NCBI GenBank assembly: GCA_030248295.1
Contig: JASANH010001440.1
Span: 992,001 to 1,056,000, forward strand
DNA: 64,000 nucleotides
Direction: 5' to 3'
Source: Mesodorylaimus sp. YZB2_4
Lineage: Eukaryota; Nematoda; Enoplea; Dorylaimida; Dorylaimidae
The notes beneath the pieces were generated by a model. The model ran no database searches. It saw only the letters and a list, made by a program, of their open reading frames with translations, and was not told the DNA's origin. A program made the translations under genes and the position numbers. Every line of letters begins with the position of its first letter. Position 1 is the first letter of the stretch. Shown in pieces: positions 35,052-47,100 of this stretch.

Positions 35052-35994
35052 TTTGGACCATGGAAGAACGATGTTGCACCAAGGGAATGTACGCAATACG
35101 TGCTGTTCGTAGATAATTTACCTGAACACTGCCAGGGTGCAAGTTTGCGTCAAGTGGCTACCTGCCAGTAGAAAACCAGTTCGCTTGTGCAAAAGCAGAA
35201 TAGTTTGGTCTGGGCCAGTGCAATCCATCTGGGTGCAAAGGACATACAAAAATTAGTATATTTTATGGACGCTTGTAGTGCCAGATAATATATACGGGTC
35301 TTGGCGTGATTGGTTTTAATTTTCTCTTTACTTCGAAGGTAGGGAATAAAAGTTTGGCCCAGCCCACGCAAGCACTGAACTTCAATTTTTTCCGCGGGCT
35401 TCGAAAAAAAGGACGGAAGCATTTTGCAGCTTTTGCAGCAGATTAGAAGACTGATTATGCATTCTAGACAGAACAAAAGCAGCTGTTTTGCTCTTTCCCA
35501 AAAGAAACATGCGTTGGCTCGGTACACTGCGAGAAGGCGCTGCCGTATGTGAGTCCATAAATCACTCTAAAGGTCAGTGGAAAAGCCTTCGTCCAATGTA
35601 TTGCACTGACTGCAACTGTTTTCAAAAAAATAAGGCATTTTATACTGTTCTACTTGGTCTTTGCATCTTAGGGTCAACATCGCCGCCATAATTACTAGCT
35701 ATGGTTTTATTTCTCGATCTTTAGATTCAATTGCAGTCCACTGCAGAAACTAGACATAGCCTATCTTGTAGAGCAGGAAACATGCTTCAAAATGAGCTCC
35801 TCCGCATGTACAGAAGTCATACAAAACGGCGTACAGTTGCGTATTTCTGATGTGCACCTGCGCAAGGGCTATGCGGCTTGCAGTTTGGGGCTCGCTCGCG
35901 ACTTTTCAATGCCCCCCCCCCGCCCCCCCGCGTGCGTTCTTTCGTTGCAGTCGCAAATAGTCGCAGGTTCGCCGCAAGCTCCCGCAGCCCAGGG

Positions 35995-36085
35995 TCGACC
36001 GTACCGACTTTTTTGACCGTACCCGTGTCTGGGGCCTGGTACGGCCGTACCGTACCGTATCGGCCTCGCCGTACCATACCGTACT
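35995..36085. repeat. GTACGG/CCGTAC short-word array
   Basis: CCGTACC, GGTACGG and related words occur about eight times in 90 bp in both orientations. A further GGTACGGCCGTACC lies at 36941-36954. A C-homopolymer region precedes it at about 35911. Confidence 0.6.
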
Positions 36086-36309
36086 AATAAAAAACTCCAT
36101 CTTAGCAGCCAAAAAATTCGAAAATTTTTTCAAAAAGATTTTATAGATGTTGTAAGTAAAGGCTTTCCAGCTCTGGTGTGCATCTCGAAAACTGCCATGC
36201 CTAATATATTCAACCTTGTCCTTCGCTGTGAACAGTTTGATCATCGTCGTCGATACAGTATTGTAACCAAGAACAGCAATGAAGTATGGATAAGAGCCCA
36301 AAATCCTTG

Positions 36310-36890
36310 ACTTGGACCCACTCCTTTGATATCGTAGATTACCAGAAATCCCTTGGCTCTACCATGCTGTCGTACCTATAGAGGGGTCTTTGAACTCATG
36401 ATCTACAACCCCTTTGATATGCGACCGTGGTATAAATTTGTGCCGCGACCATGCTCATGCTGTAGTAGATCCCGAAGCCTCCTGTTTCGATCTATTCCGC
36501 AAAGATTCCGACAAAATTTTTGAATTGAGATGGATGAAAGAACATTTCCGAAAACATCTGTTTAAATTTGATCAACATTGGGCTTCCTAACCAGAGCTTC
36601 GAAAAATTGAAGGCAAGGAATTTAGTCTTTCATATAGGAAACCATAGCATGGCAGGCGTCTCAAATTCAGCAGCAGCGACTATATGAATTACCATATTTC
36701 AGTTCAAGAAAGCTGCATCTTCTGCAGCACTTAGTAGAATTCATAGGATCACAGCACCAGCATCAGGATTGTAAAATAAGATGCTATGCGAGTAAACGCT
36801 TGAAGGTCACTATTCTTGATATCACACAATGGATTGGGATTATAAACCAACATCTGCTAGATTATTTTCATGAAAATTAGCCGCTTTAAA
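36310..36890 (+). pseudogene. Decayed coding-like stretch of unknown origin
   Basis: Three plus-strand frames in succession give protein-like readings without a continuous open frame: VFELMIYNPFDMRPWYKFVP (about 36382-36441), DLFRKDSDKIFELRWMKEHF (about 36489-36548) and RLKVTILDITQWIGIINQHL (about 36802-36861). Amino-acid composition and lack of start codons fit a decayed transposon or gene body with frameshifts. I recognise no domain. Confidence 0.3.
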
Positions 36891-37909
36891 GCGACTGAAT
36901 GTACGCGCGCATTAAATTACGCACAAAATATTATAAAACTCGGTACGGCCGTACCTCCCTATTTTCCGAGACCGAGTGCCAAGTCGATAGGAGGCATGGA
37001 GTTAGACCAAACCTGGCAGAAAAGCGATTTATCATTTTCCGCTTCAAGCAACTGCCCTAGGTTTTAAATTTCACTGCACCTTTTCTACCTTTTTCCCAAG
37101 TGTATCTAAAACGACCTAACGCTTAAGTGACCAAGAATAGAGCCATTTTACAGTGTAATCAGCGCATGGTGAAATAACTCCATTATTCTTACGGCTAATG
37201 CGGCAATCTCTGTAGACCATCTCTGCCCTGATGGCCTCACGCATTCAACCTCTACAACACATAGCATCGAGTCAATATTTGCAATGCCCGCTGAACCTGC
37301 ACTTTTATTTTCAACTCTAAGTGAGAGGTGTCCTTCTCATAAACGACAGTTTTGCGACCACAACAGACAGTGCAGTGATACACAGTCGCTACGACAGAAG
37401 CGGCGTCATCGATGCGCCAAACAATGCATGCCCGACAGGTCTATAGTACTTCACAGTATACGCAAAAACAGAAATACTGTGCACATGACACGAAATAAAC
37501 TGAGATTTTTTATATTCTTCTGATGGCTGATTTTTTTTATTAATATTGACTAGCAATTGCACAAAAAAACGGTAATTTAGAAGAAATAAGAAAATGATGA
37601 ATATGCAGTATACTGTAAATGCATAACAGCAAAAAGCACACATATATTACCTGAAGGGCAAACACACTTCTGAAACATAGGGCCTTACACTGAATCTCAA
37701 GTTGGGGAATCTAACGATAAGTGCTCGCACATACAGTATGTGCATTACCGAATCTTGCCTAGGCTTTGCTTCTCAATCATAATTCTCGCTCACGTGACCC
37801 TTTGCAAAATGATACATTTACCAAGACACGGGCACCAACAACAACCCATTCATCACTTTGCACATGCTAACCGAGTTTATCCATTCGATTTCACAGCAGA
37901 TAATTGATT

Positions 37910-38864
37910 TCACCTCGCATGCGAAGCATCGAACGGTTGAATATTCGTTTTATCCAAGCGCAATATCTTCCTGAATACTTTTCGGTATTCCTCACTCCTT
38001 GCATAATAAATGTAGAAATTACAGCCTGTGCTGATCATTACGAGAATGCCTTGATGCATAGATATATGGAATATGAAGGATGGCGAGGTCGCAAACTGAT
38101 TGGTCAGGGCTATGATGGTGTTGCCGATCAATGCGAACGAAATATAAACGCTAGCGAAAATGACCAGAGATGTCAGCAATTTGTTATTCCTCAACGCTTG
38201 ATCATTCGCAGCTGTGTGGAATTTGGTCATCTTCTTCGCTTTAATGTAGGCAACGCCATAGCTGACCACCACGAGGGCGTTGATGACCACATGGGAGTTG
38301 GTCCAGAAGTGAAACCCGGCATCCCTTAGTGCCGTGGGAGGGGCGCAAGTCGGGACGATGTCGTTGGGATCTTTGCTCGGCCAGGCCACGATTATGTTCA
38401 ACACACCGAACACCGAAGGTGTACTTGGAGGTCAGATTCTTGTAAAATATAGGCTTGGCCAGTGAGACGACTCTGTCTATGCCGATGGCTAAAATTGTGA
38501 AAGCTGCTCCGTCCATGCAGATCACGACTGGTATGCAGAGATAGAAACAGGTTTCGTTTGTCATCGACATCGTCTCCAGCCCATTCACTGATGCCCACAG
38601 GCACTGAATCCCAACGCAAATAAAGGAGACGCTGTGAAGTACGTCAGAAAGGGAGAGATTGGCCACGAAAATATTGCACCGATTCTTTTTCAGTTCATCT
38701 GAAGTTGCAAGCGCAGCCAAAACCATCATATTTCCAAATATGGCTGCGAATCCACCAAAAATGAAGAGGATTCCAAGCGGCCATACGTACAGGTCAAACG
38801 CTGGCAGTCGGGAACCCGCACTTATGTTGGAAGCGTTCGAACTCTCATTCAAATTGAAATGCAT
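37910..38864 (-). pseudogene. Srsx-like GPCR pseudogene (receptor cluster member 1)
   Basis: From MHFNLNESS to the stop at 37910 this is a close paralogue of the intact receptor at 42693-43700. It shares FDLYVWPLG, GNMMVLAALAT, SLSDVLHSVSF and IGIDRVVSLAKP. At about 38412-38426, at the start of helix 4, 27 bp present in the intact gene (encoding YVIIFASWA) are missing. A 7-bp unit TTCGGTG is duplicated there, so the frame shifts. Downstream the reading resumes in another frame (FGVLNIIVAWPSKDP to the end) with little other damage. The break is therefore recent. Without helix 4 and in frame it could not form a seven-helix receptor. An intron explanation is unlikely because no GT-AG pair restores the frame. 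Confidence 0.85.
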
Positions 38865-41417
38865 GATACCAGCCACCCAAGATTGTCCACGGAAGAAATG
38901 AATGTTCACTCAGTTTCTCCTGAAGGGGTGTTGCGTCATAATAGAAATCTGGCTTCTTGATGCTTTCCTTTTGGTTAAATGGTACAGTAGTGCCTTCAGA
39001 TTTTGAAATCTTGCTGACAGTGTGCTAAAAATGAAATCTCTCCAAACGGGGTATGCCCAGGTGCATATTGTAGGTGTCAGATAAGGACTAATCACATATC
39101 TACCATTTCCTAGACTGCAATTTTTCGTTCCAACTGGCCATGATTTAACTGAAAAAGCCAGGTGGTCCAAAAATTTCCGAGTAAAATATCTTCAATGGAC
39201 ATATTTACTTACCCAGCTTGAAAAGTGAATGCTTGAATACATGCTCCTTGACAACGAAAGCTCGATGGACAAGTAAGTACTCTACAAGTAATTAGTAAAT
39301 GATGGAAAATGGGAGTTCCATTAAAATGTCGAACCCTCGACAGTACGAACCTATTGGCTGGAGCTATGCCTAGTCCAACATTGTTAAATTGGCTTCCTCT
39401 ATAACGAGCGACCTTTTTGCGCCTCGGAAACGTCAAAGTTTGATAAAATATCATGTCATCCAATGAGCGAATCGCGCGATTTGCTGTGTTCGAAGGATTT
39501 CTTTCAGTATGAGCAAGGAGACCATTCGTTGCGGGCAGACTGTTTTCAGATGTCAGAAAATCGTTTGATAAAAAGATCGTGCGACATTAGAATGTTAGAT
39601 CACGGGGGACATTCGGAAGGTGCCGAAGCTCTTTAAAAATTATGCAAAAATAAAAAATGTAATGTACAAAAAGTGTCAAGTGTAACAGACAATTTCATCA
39701 TCCCGTCTCTTTTCATTACAATGAGGTTCGACTGCATGTTTTTCTGGATAGATCAGGAAAAAATGTCTGATGCTAGGAGAAAATTGAGGGCTGCATTGAT
39801 TGGTTTTTCCTTGCATCAACTTGCTAGCCAGTATCGACAATGCCAAACGAAAATCATTAAAATGATTAAAAACCGATGATTCCAATCCACGCACATTGGA
39901 TCACCAGCCGCACACAAACTCCAACGATTATGCAGCAAGCAGCTGCAGGCGACTAGATAAGGCATGTAAATCCTCCCTCTCAAAGAGGAAAGGCTGGTTT
40001 TGCACAACATTCCTTGAAAGAGCCACATCTATCGTGAGCTTCTTAACTTAAATGACCTAACACCAAAAAATGGGCTGAGGCTGATCGGGTGATGTTATCT
40101 TTTGATTCTACTGTTTGTGATGTTCAGTATTTAAACTTAAAATATATGCTCATAAATTGCCAAGCAAGACCTATAAAGTTGAAAAATAGAAACAATATCA
40201 GTTACTCGCAAACAATTGAATAAACCCATTGCAATAAATTGAATGCTTATCAAAGCACGACAAAAGCATGTGTAACGAATGATTACAAAAACCTGCTATT
40301 TCGCATTTCTCCACTTCTCATAGTCCCGAATAAAACTAACCCATTTCCTACCAAGGACACGAGAGATAAGGTGATAAGAAATCCAACATATCTGATCTAA
40401 GTTTCGGCAGTGTTTGCTGGCAAGACAACAGAAATAGCAGCAGTATTTGTGCTGTTGTTCATAGTGATTTTCAGAATGCAGAATTTAGTATCAGATTATT
40501 CCCGTGTTTTCGAACATCCCACAAGTAGCCTGCACGACGACAAGATCAGTGCTGCCAGGACGAGCGACTCATCTCAACTGTCATGATTGCTTTAGAGATC
40601 TGTCGTCATCTATATATTGTGAATATTTAGAAAAAGATGTAATTCCTCTAGTCTGTCCGGTATACTAGCAAAACTTGGCCAGTGATCGGTCTGGCCAGTT
40701 AATCAAAGTAATGTTCAGTGGACTGCTGGCAGCAAAATTATTTCCATGCCAAGTACTTACTCGGGATCCACAAAGTATGTGCTTTGAACCTTTCAGCTAT
40801 GACGTTTGTAATGAAAGGTATTATCTTTTGAGGGGGAATATTAATTGGTGCAATTTATCAGCTTGTCTTACCTGTCTTTTACGAGGCAATATCTAAAAAC
40901 TGATGTGTGCTTTGCGACCCAGTTGTAGGCCACAAATCCAAGCCGACTGCGGGCCATGAGCTTTAGTGCTGCCTGCGGCGGCTGACTTGCTGGGTGTAAA
41001 TTTTGGCCGTTTGAGGTACCCTATGAGTGTATTTGTTGTGACGCAAAAGTGAATTTCTTTTACCGACTAAAGTCTTACACGTCCAATCTCCAAAACATGC
41101 TTTAAAGGGTGTACTTAGCCGGCCAACTTTGAAATCAATTTTGTTACCCACCAACTTCAGAGCAAGTCTTGGACATCGTGCGACTTGCCCGAACCTGCTT
41201 CGTGTTCTCAGGTCTTTTGTGCGTCATATACCTATGTCTTTTTTTGTATCATGCAGAGGACAGCAACATGTAAAATATAATCAAAATTTTTCCTTTTGTG
41301 ACCTTGTATCACGTCAGTACATACACGTACGTAAAGTCATAAAGAATCCGTAAACTCCTCAAATCCGGAAATTATGCATGTGCTGGATGAACCCGGAACT
41401 GCACCTGATTTATGAGA
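38865..41417. other. Intergenic DNA between receptor copies
   Basis: Only short frames without domains are present. TTCCTCTATAACGAGCGACC near 39393-39412 recalls termini of Tc1/pogo-type transposons, but no partner end was found. Confidence 0.4.
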
Positions 41418-41700
41418 ATTTTCAAAGGAACCAGAAGACTAATAAATTACTCAAATAAGACATTATTTATCATATTTTCTATTTCGGACGTTTCGTCTTA
41501 TTTTAAGACATCATCAGGAACTGATAAAACACTGTTTTATCAGAACTGATAGAACTGTTTTATCAGAACTGATAGAACTGTTTTATCAGTTCCTAATGAT
41601 GTCTTAAGATGAAACGAAACGTCGAAAACAGAAAATAAAATAAATAATGCCTTATTTGAGTAATTTATTGGCCTTCTTGTTCCCTTAGAAATGTCGCTAT
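41418..41700. mobile_element. Fold-back with hammerhead-ribozyme-like cores (Penelope-like remnant?)
   Basis: Two arms of about 125 bp (41418-41545 and 41575-41700) are inverted copies, joined by two to three tandem copies of a 23-bp unit (CTGTTTTATCAGAACTGATA and three more bases). The minus strand of the left arm reads CTGATGA, a perfect stem (GTCTTA-AAA-TAAGAC), GAAAC and GTC: the order of conserved parts of a hammerhead ribozyme. The right arm on the plus strand carries CTAATGA, a weaker stem and GAAACGTC, with flanks that could form stem I. Hammerhead motifs are known in terminal repeats of Penelope-like retroelements. One extra U before stem II in the left arm and the G-to-A change in the right arm make activity doubtful. 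Confidence 0.55.
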
Positions 41701-42692
41701 GAAGACGTCTCAATTTCTACATTTATGGGAATTTTTTTCTCTCTCAAAACGATGTCATTTATTCGTCAGTCCATGTTCTCTGCAACTCGGCAGGGCTGAT
41801 GCCCATTTCTGTGAAACACATGTCAACTAACAAAAGCGATACATTTCAACCAGGAGTAATACAAATCTTACTTGTTTATGAGATTGCACTTTTTAAAATG
41901 CTCCCCATTCGAACACTTGAAGTTCGTGGAGGGGATAGAAAGAAAAAACTGGAAATGGGACGTCCTTGAAACCATGAATATATTATTCTTCTGATCATTT
42001 TTTCTCATGTCCGATAGGAGCGCAAAATCAGCAGTTAGATGAAATTCTACATGTGAGGTATTTCCATATTTCCTGTTACTTTAAATCTTGGCTGTAATTA
42101 TGAAAGGCATCAGGAGGCCTTTGTTTCCTCTTATTGCCAAGAAAAACTTGTGCGTTATTAATAAACTATATTGTGAACTTGGGAAAGGGTCGTGATGATA
42201 CGCGTCACGCCTGCTCGCAACATTTGTCCTCCGAAGAATTCAAGTATTTGTGGCCAAAAAGACATAATCTTGTTCCCACACACTGTGGATAAAATCTCTT
42301 GGAAACCAAATATGGAAAATACGCAGAAATGACAAAATAACTGGCATCAACTTGAATGTGAGAGAGAGAAAACTGTTGTTATAATTGCCGTTAGCACATG
42401 TCCTGCCTGTCTGCTGAATCGTTTGATACGGCTGACGCCAAACACACCTTCATATGTATATATGTCTTTTGTTGTCAGAGACCGTGAAATATCACAAAAT
42501 GACATTTTATTTAGACAGCGACAACAGATAAGACTTTAGCGTCCACAAATGAGTGTTGAGTCAAATTGGAGCAATCAAAACAAATTACGTTTCTATAGTT
42601 TTTGGATAATGACAGAAAAAATTGATCATGAATCGACTTCCCCGAGATCTCTCACCATGAACTGTTCCGTCCTTTGCTCTGCTAGCTAAATG

Positions 42693-43700
42693 TCATCCAT
42701 TTGATTTCACAGCAATCATACGGTTTTGTGAATGCGAAGCTTCGAACGGCTGAATATTCGTTTTATTCAAGCGCAATATCTTCCTGAATACTTTTCGGTA
42801 TTCCTCACTCCGTGCATAATAAATGTAGAAATTACAACCTGTGCTGATCATTACGAGAATGCCTTGATGCATAGATATATGAAATATGAGGGATGGCGAG
42901 GTCGCAAACTGATTGGTCAGAGCTATGATGGTGTTGCCGATCAATGCGGACGAAATATAAACACTAGCGAAAATGACCAAAGATGTCAGCAATTTGTTAT
43001 TCCTCAACGCTTGATCATTCGCAGTTGTGTGAAATTTGGTCATCCTCTTCGCTTTGACGTAGGCGGCGGCGTAGCTGACCACCACGAGGGCGTTGATGAC
43101 CACATTGGAGTTGGTCCAGAACTGAAACCCGGCATCCCGCAGTGCCGTGGGAGGGGCGCAGGTCGGGACGATGTCGTTGGGATCTTTGCTCGGCCAGGCC
43201 ACGATTATGTTCAACACACCGAACGCCCAGGACGCGAATATAATCACGTAGGTGTACTTGGAGGTCAGATTCTTGTAAAATATGGGCTTGGCCAGTGAGA
43301 CGACTCTGTCTATGCCGATGGCTAAAATTGTGAAAGCTGCTCCGTCCATGCAAATCACGACTGGCATGCAGAGATAGAAACAGGTGTCGTTTGTCATCGA
43401 CAGGGACTCCAGACCATACACTGATGCCCACAGGCACTGCATGCCGACGAAGAGAAAGGAAACGCTGTGAAGGACGTCAGAGAGTGATAGGTTGGCCACC
43501 AAAATGTTGCACCGATTTTTTTTCAGTTCTGGTGATGTTGCGAGCGCAGCCAGAACCATCGTATTTCCAAATATGGTGGCAAATCCGCCAGAAATAAAAA
43601 TTAATCCAAGCGGCCATATGTACAGGTCAAATATAGGTGGTCGCCCAGCCATGCTTGTGTTTGTATTGTTTGAAACATTCTCATTCGGAGAGAATTCCAT
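42693..43700 (-). CDS. Srsx-like rhodopsin-family GPCR (intact cluster member)
   Basis: A 335-residue intronless frame with seven hydrophobic segments at about residues 28-55, 66-92, 106-130, 150-170, 196-216, 237-263 and 272-296. The N-terminus has three potential N-glycosylation sites (N8, N11, N14) and no signal peptide, usual for the family. Landmarks are GNTMVLAAL in helix 1, LSLSDVLH in helix 2, GIDRVVSLAKP with DRV at 131-133 at the cytoplasmic end of helix 3, and CNFYIYYARSEEYRKVF at the helix 7-8 junction in place of NPxxY. The pattern resembles nematode Srsx receptors. Ligand unknown. It is the only open member of a three-copy cluster; the others at 37910-38864 and 47101-48078 are broken. 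A TGTCTGACAG acceptor-like site lies five bases before the ATG, so a noncoding leader exon is possible. Confidence 0.9.
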   Translation of the reverse strand: MEFSPNENVSNNTNTSMAGRPPIFDLYIWPLGLIFISGGFATIFGNTMVLAALATSPELKKNRCNILVANLSLSDVLHSVSFLFVGMQCLWASVYGLESLSMTNDTCFYLCMPVVICMDGAAFTILAIGIDRVVSLAKPIFYKNLTSKYTYVIIFASWAFGVLNIIVAWPSKDPNDIVPTCAPPTALRDAGFQFWTNSNVVINALVVVSYAAAYVKAKRMTKFHTTANDQALRNNKLLTSLVIFASVYISSALIGNTIIALTNQFATSPSLIFHISMHQGILVMISTGCNFYIYYARSEEYRKVFRKILRLNKTNIQPFEASHSQNRMIAVKSNG

Positions 43701-44670
43701 GATCCCTGTCAGACAAGCCAGGCAGCCCTAGCGAGAGCGGAATGGCTCTATTTCGAATTTCCTCATACATATATATTTGAGAGAGCGCCCGAGTATCTGG
43801 GATTAAAAGCATCAGGTGTCCTACGACAAATGCCGTGTGGCCTGCTCATAGAAATATGACGTTATCATTCCCAGCTGGATTCAAATGACAAAGGGAAACC
43901 TGCTGCTTTTTCCATAGGAGATCTTGGCAGTCTCTCTTGCGAGCGATATGGAGATCTACTGTACACGGAGTGTCCTAATTTTGTCTAGTCATGGCTAAAA
44001 TTATAGTTTTCTTATTATAGTTATCACTCTTTTGAAAATGTGCTCGCATGCTTGAACCTTCAAAAGAGTTGACTGATGAAGCTTGCTTAGTTTGTACCTT
44101 ATACATTTATAATCGTCATGAAATATAGCAGTGTATTCAGATGGCTCTTTTTTAAAGCGTAAAAAGCTGAAAGGCGCTGCTCTCTGGTACAGCAACCTGT
44201 TTGCAGACTGACCTTATGGCATCCCAATCCACACCCACGTGCTTGTCAAACATGGAAAGGACTTTAGGCCCAGGAAAAAGGAGCCTTCGGTGAAAGAAAT
44301 TGGTATGAGTTATGATAATTGAAAATCCTGTCCGTTTAGAAACGTGGGTATCATATGTCCATCTGTTCTGTCACGCGGTGGGATATGTTGGCTTTACAAT
44401 GAGTGCATTCTTCATACATTGGCCGTGTGACTACGTTACTTTGTATCTTCGTTCTTCTTTGAGATCTTTAAGTAACTGAACATAGGAAATTCTACGTGAC
44501 ACAAGTAAATACCGAACTGAAGACTAATAGGAACTTGGTTATAATCAGTTTATCAGGCACGCGTCCTCTTACTTTTACTCGTTGTGCACTGGACAAGGAA
44601 AGCTGCAATATGCGAAAACAATGCGCAGTGCGTTCCTACTGCCTGTCCCTGCTTGCCATTCGTGAGGGTC

Positions 44671-44800
44671 GGATAATTCGAAGTGAAAGAAACATATACA
44701 TACTGTACATATTTTTCTTGGTTTTCGCAGACCGTTCGAGCATTTTTCAAGAGAAATATGTTCAGTACAGCATATATAATTCTTTCATTTCAAATTATAC
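44671..44800. repeat. Stem-loop element 1
   Basis: Left arm 44671-44720 and right arm 44748-44800 are inverted copies (GAAGTGAAAGAAACATATAC against its near-complement, CATATTTTTCTTG against CAAGAGAAATATG). The loop at 44721-44747 contains TTTTCGCAGACCGTTCGAGC and ATTTTT. The same loop recurs in the next element. Confidence 0.75.
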
Positions 44801-44807
44801 GGATGGT

Positions 44808-45079
44808 TTTGCCAGCAGTTATTCGTAATCATTGCATTCGTATACAGTACTATTCGAGGGTGCCAATTTCTTTGAAACGAGACGTGAAACCATTTTAGCA
44901 CAAGTCGCAGCATTTTACGGATGCAGGAGGGTTTCCGCAGACGATTCGAGCATTTTACCTCTCTATCCGTAAAATGCTGCAGCAAGTGCTCAAATGGTTT
45001 CACGTCCCATTTCAATGGAACTGGCACCCTCGAATAGTACCTTATACGAATACAATGATTAAGTAAAACTGCTGGCAAA
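44808..45079. repeat. Stem-loop element 2
   Basis: Left arm 44808-44925 and right arm 44963-45079 are inverted copies (TTTGCCAGCAGTT, TATTCGAGGGTGCCA, GACGTGAAACCATTT and GCAGCATTTTACGGAT with their complements). The loop carries TTTCCGCAGACGATTCGAGC and ATTTTA, matching the loop of element 1, while the stems are unrelated to it. Confidence 0.78.
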
Positions 45080-45549
45080 GAGAATGTGGGCGTCTCTAAT
45101 CATGCTGAAATTCGATCTATCACATTTTCACTAGAGTATCGCTGTGAGAATGCGAAGCGCTGAAAGTTGGCAAATTCTCACAAATACAATGCCAGTGTAG
45201 TGAAGGTGCCAGGGGATGATACGGGTTACTTACATAACAAACCATTGGCATTATCTGGACGGGGTTCTGGACGAGCATATAAAGTGCGGTGATGACGACG
45301 TCGGGTAATAAACCGGTGGGACATGACGGGCAACCGCACAGCACGCGTTTACGTGATAACCACTGGAGTCACGAATAATCAGACCACACAAGAATTCAGA
45401 CATTCGCCGCGCACAAGCAGGCACCAGTCAGCTCGCGCGCTAAACTCGAATAGGCAATTCATCAGCTGCAGTCAGCCTCACTGCACCAGTTTATGAGATA
45501 ATGTTTGTGCTAGCGAAGGATATACGCGAGTGCAGTATGTTGAGGCTCA

Positions 45550-45720
45550 TGACCGGATCGGATTGGCCTTTGTTCGATCGGATTGGACCGGATCGGATGG
45601 GAAAAATTTCGGATCGATCGGATGAGTTTCGGATCGGATCATGTGAAATACTTAATTTTTTGAGCAATCAATAACGCATCAACCTTTTTCGAAAGGTTGC
45701 TCCCATGATAAACAACAGTA
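45550..45720. repeat. GGATCGGAT-family dispersed repeat
   Basis: About 100 bp contain eight or more copies of CGGATCGGAT or close variants (GATCGGATTGG, GGATCGATCGGATGAG). A shared non-repetitive flank follows (TTTTTTGAGCAATCAATAAC, GCATCAACC). The same word array plus flank recurs at 59695-59880. Confidence 0.75.
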
Positions 45721-46313
45721 CTTATCAACAGGCGCGGTAGCTGCCTGTTTTGTTTAGCTCAGCCACACAGACGCGCAATGTTAAGCGGGCAACTTTGATC
45801 GTTCATAATTCGACAAAAAATCAACAAAAATGCACAAAATTTTGGAGCTGAGCTATGTGTGCCATGACCGATGATCGTGCAAAATTTTGTTTAAAATGGC
45901 TCGGCCATTCTCGAGATTCAAAATGCACGTTTTGCTGTTCCAGAGATGACGACGGAAGACGACGACGAAGTACTTAAGACGAGTCCACAGCAATAACCAC
46001 TGAAGCTACAGATGAAAAGCTTGGTTTTTCTGAAAGCTCTAATATCAGGGGTTGTTCTTTTGAGGTTGTGATTTTAGGATTCGAGCTAATTAATTTTTTA
46101 TGCCCTAAGAACTCGATTTTAAGCACAGATACCACCAGCAGGTGGAATATTTTTGTTAGCCGTGCGGCGCGAAAGTGCTGGTTTAGCCGTAGTTAGATGG
46201 CCAAGAAGACAAGATGCGTGTTCTGTGTGATGTTATTCGATATGAGAAAACTTCGTCGCTGGAATCTTTTGTGTTTTGAGATTTTCAAAGGGTCGGGTTG
46301 GGTAGGATTGGAT

Positions 46314-46490
46314 CAGGAGTGCTGTTCCAGGGTCAGCCAATTTTTTGAATGCAGTTGGTCAAAGGCTTTTTGCGAGTCACGAAATACACCATCCACAAAT
46401 CTCTGCTTTTTCGAATTCAGAGCGGCGTGAATAAATTGAGATGCACAAATGAGGGCACCATTTCTGCCGTTTACAAAAGCCGTGCTATAT
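46314..46490 (-). pseudogene. Reverse transcriptase fragment of a LINE
   Basis: The minus strand reads TAFVNGRNGALICASQFIHA followed by RFVDGVFRDSQKAFDQLHS and a stop. The second part matches the first catalytic-aspartate region of LINE reverse transcriptases (consensus like FxDxxKAFDxxxH). No further domains are in frame next to it, so it is a dead fragment. Confidence 0.5.
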
Positions 46491-47100
46491 TTACGTAAAG
46501 GCGATATTGAAATGATCCTAAGCCAAAACGGTTTACAACTCTACAGTCTCATTACAGCCATTTGAAATTCCTGAAATATTTCTTGCCTTTATCCTTTCTT
46601 ATCCCCTGAAATACTTGATCAGAGTCTCATTTTCCATCACACCACCTGTTGCTTGCCCCATTAGCTACGTTGTCAAGGCTGCACGTAGCGAAGAACCAGA
46701 CACATTTCAGGAGAGGGCGTTGTACCTATACCTGATCCACGATCATGTCTTGAGAAAGTGAGGATTACCTGCCTTTTTTAATCCCAGTCATAGCCAGCTC
46801 TTCGCTTATTCGCTTGACAAATGTTTTGTTAAGACAGCTTGCCTAAAACGATGCCTCTGCGACTGCCCACCTTTTAACATTTTCATTCTCGTTTACTCTC
46901 TCCGCACTATCAAACATCTTTTTTCTAGCGGATCACCAGTCATATTTTATAGTTTCGTGATTCTAATCCACTTACTCAAGATATAATAATAAATTCAGAG
47001 GCAGAGCTTTTTTTCGATTACAGTACGTATCACTGGATATACCAAGAGAAAAGAAGCCCGCCTTGTATGATCTGCATCACGGATATTTAGTTCAAGCCAG

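Noticed and set aside
42732-43298. 188-codon plus-strand open frame opposite the intact receptor (and 37904-38329, 47482-48051)
   Set aside because: It is an antisense shadow of the receptor gene with no recognisable domain.
43015-43437. 140-codon minus-strand open frame overlapping the intact receptor (and its twins at 47343-47765 and 38398-38619)
   Set aside because: It is an alternative frame of the receptor coding sequence, conserved only because the paralogues are nearly identical.
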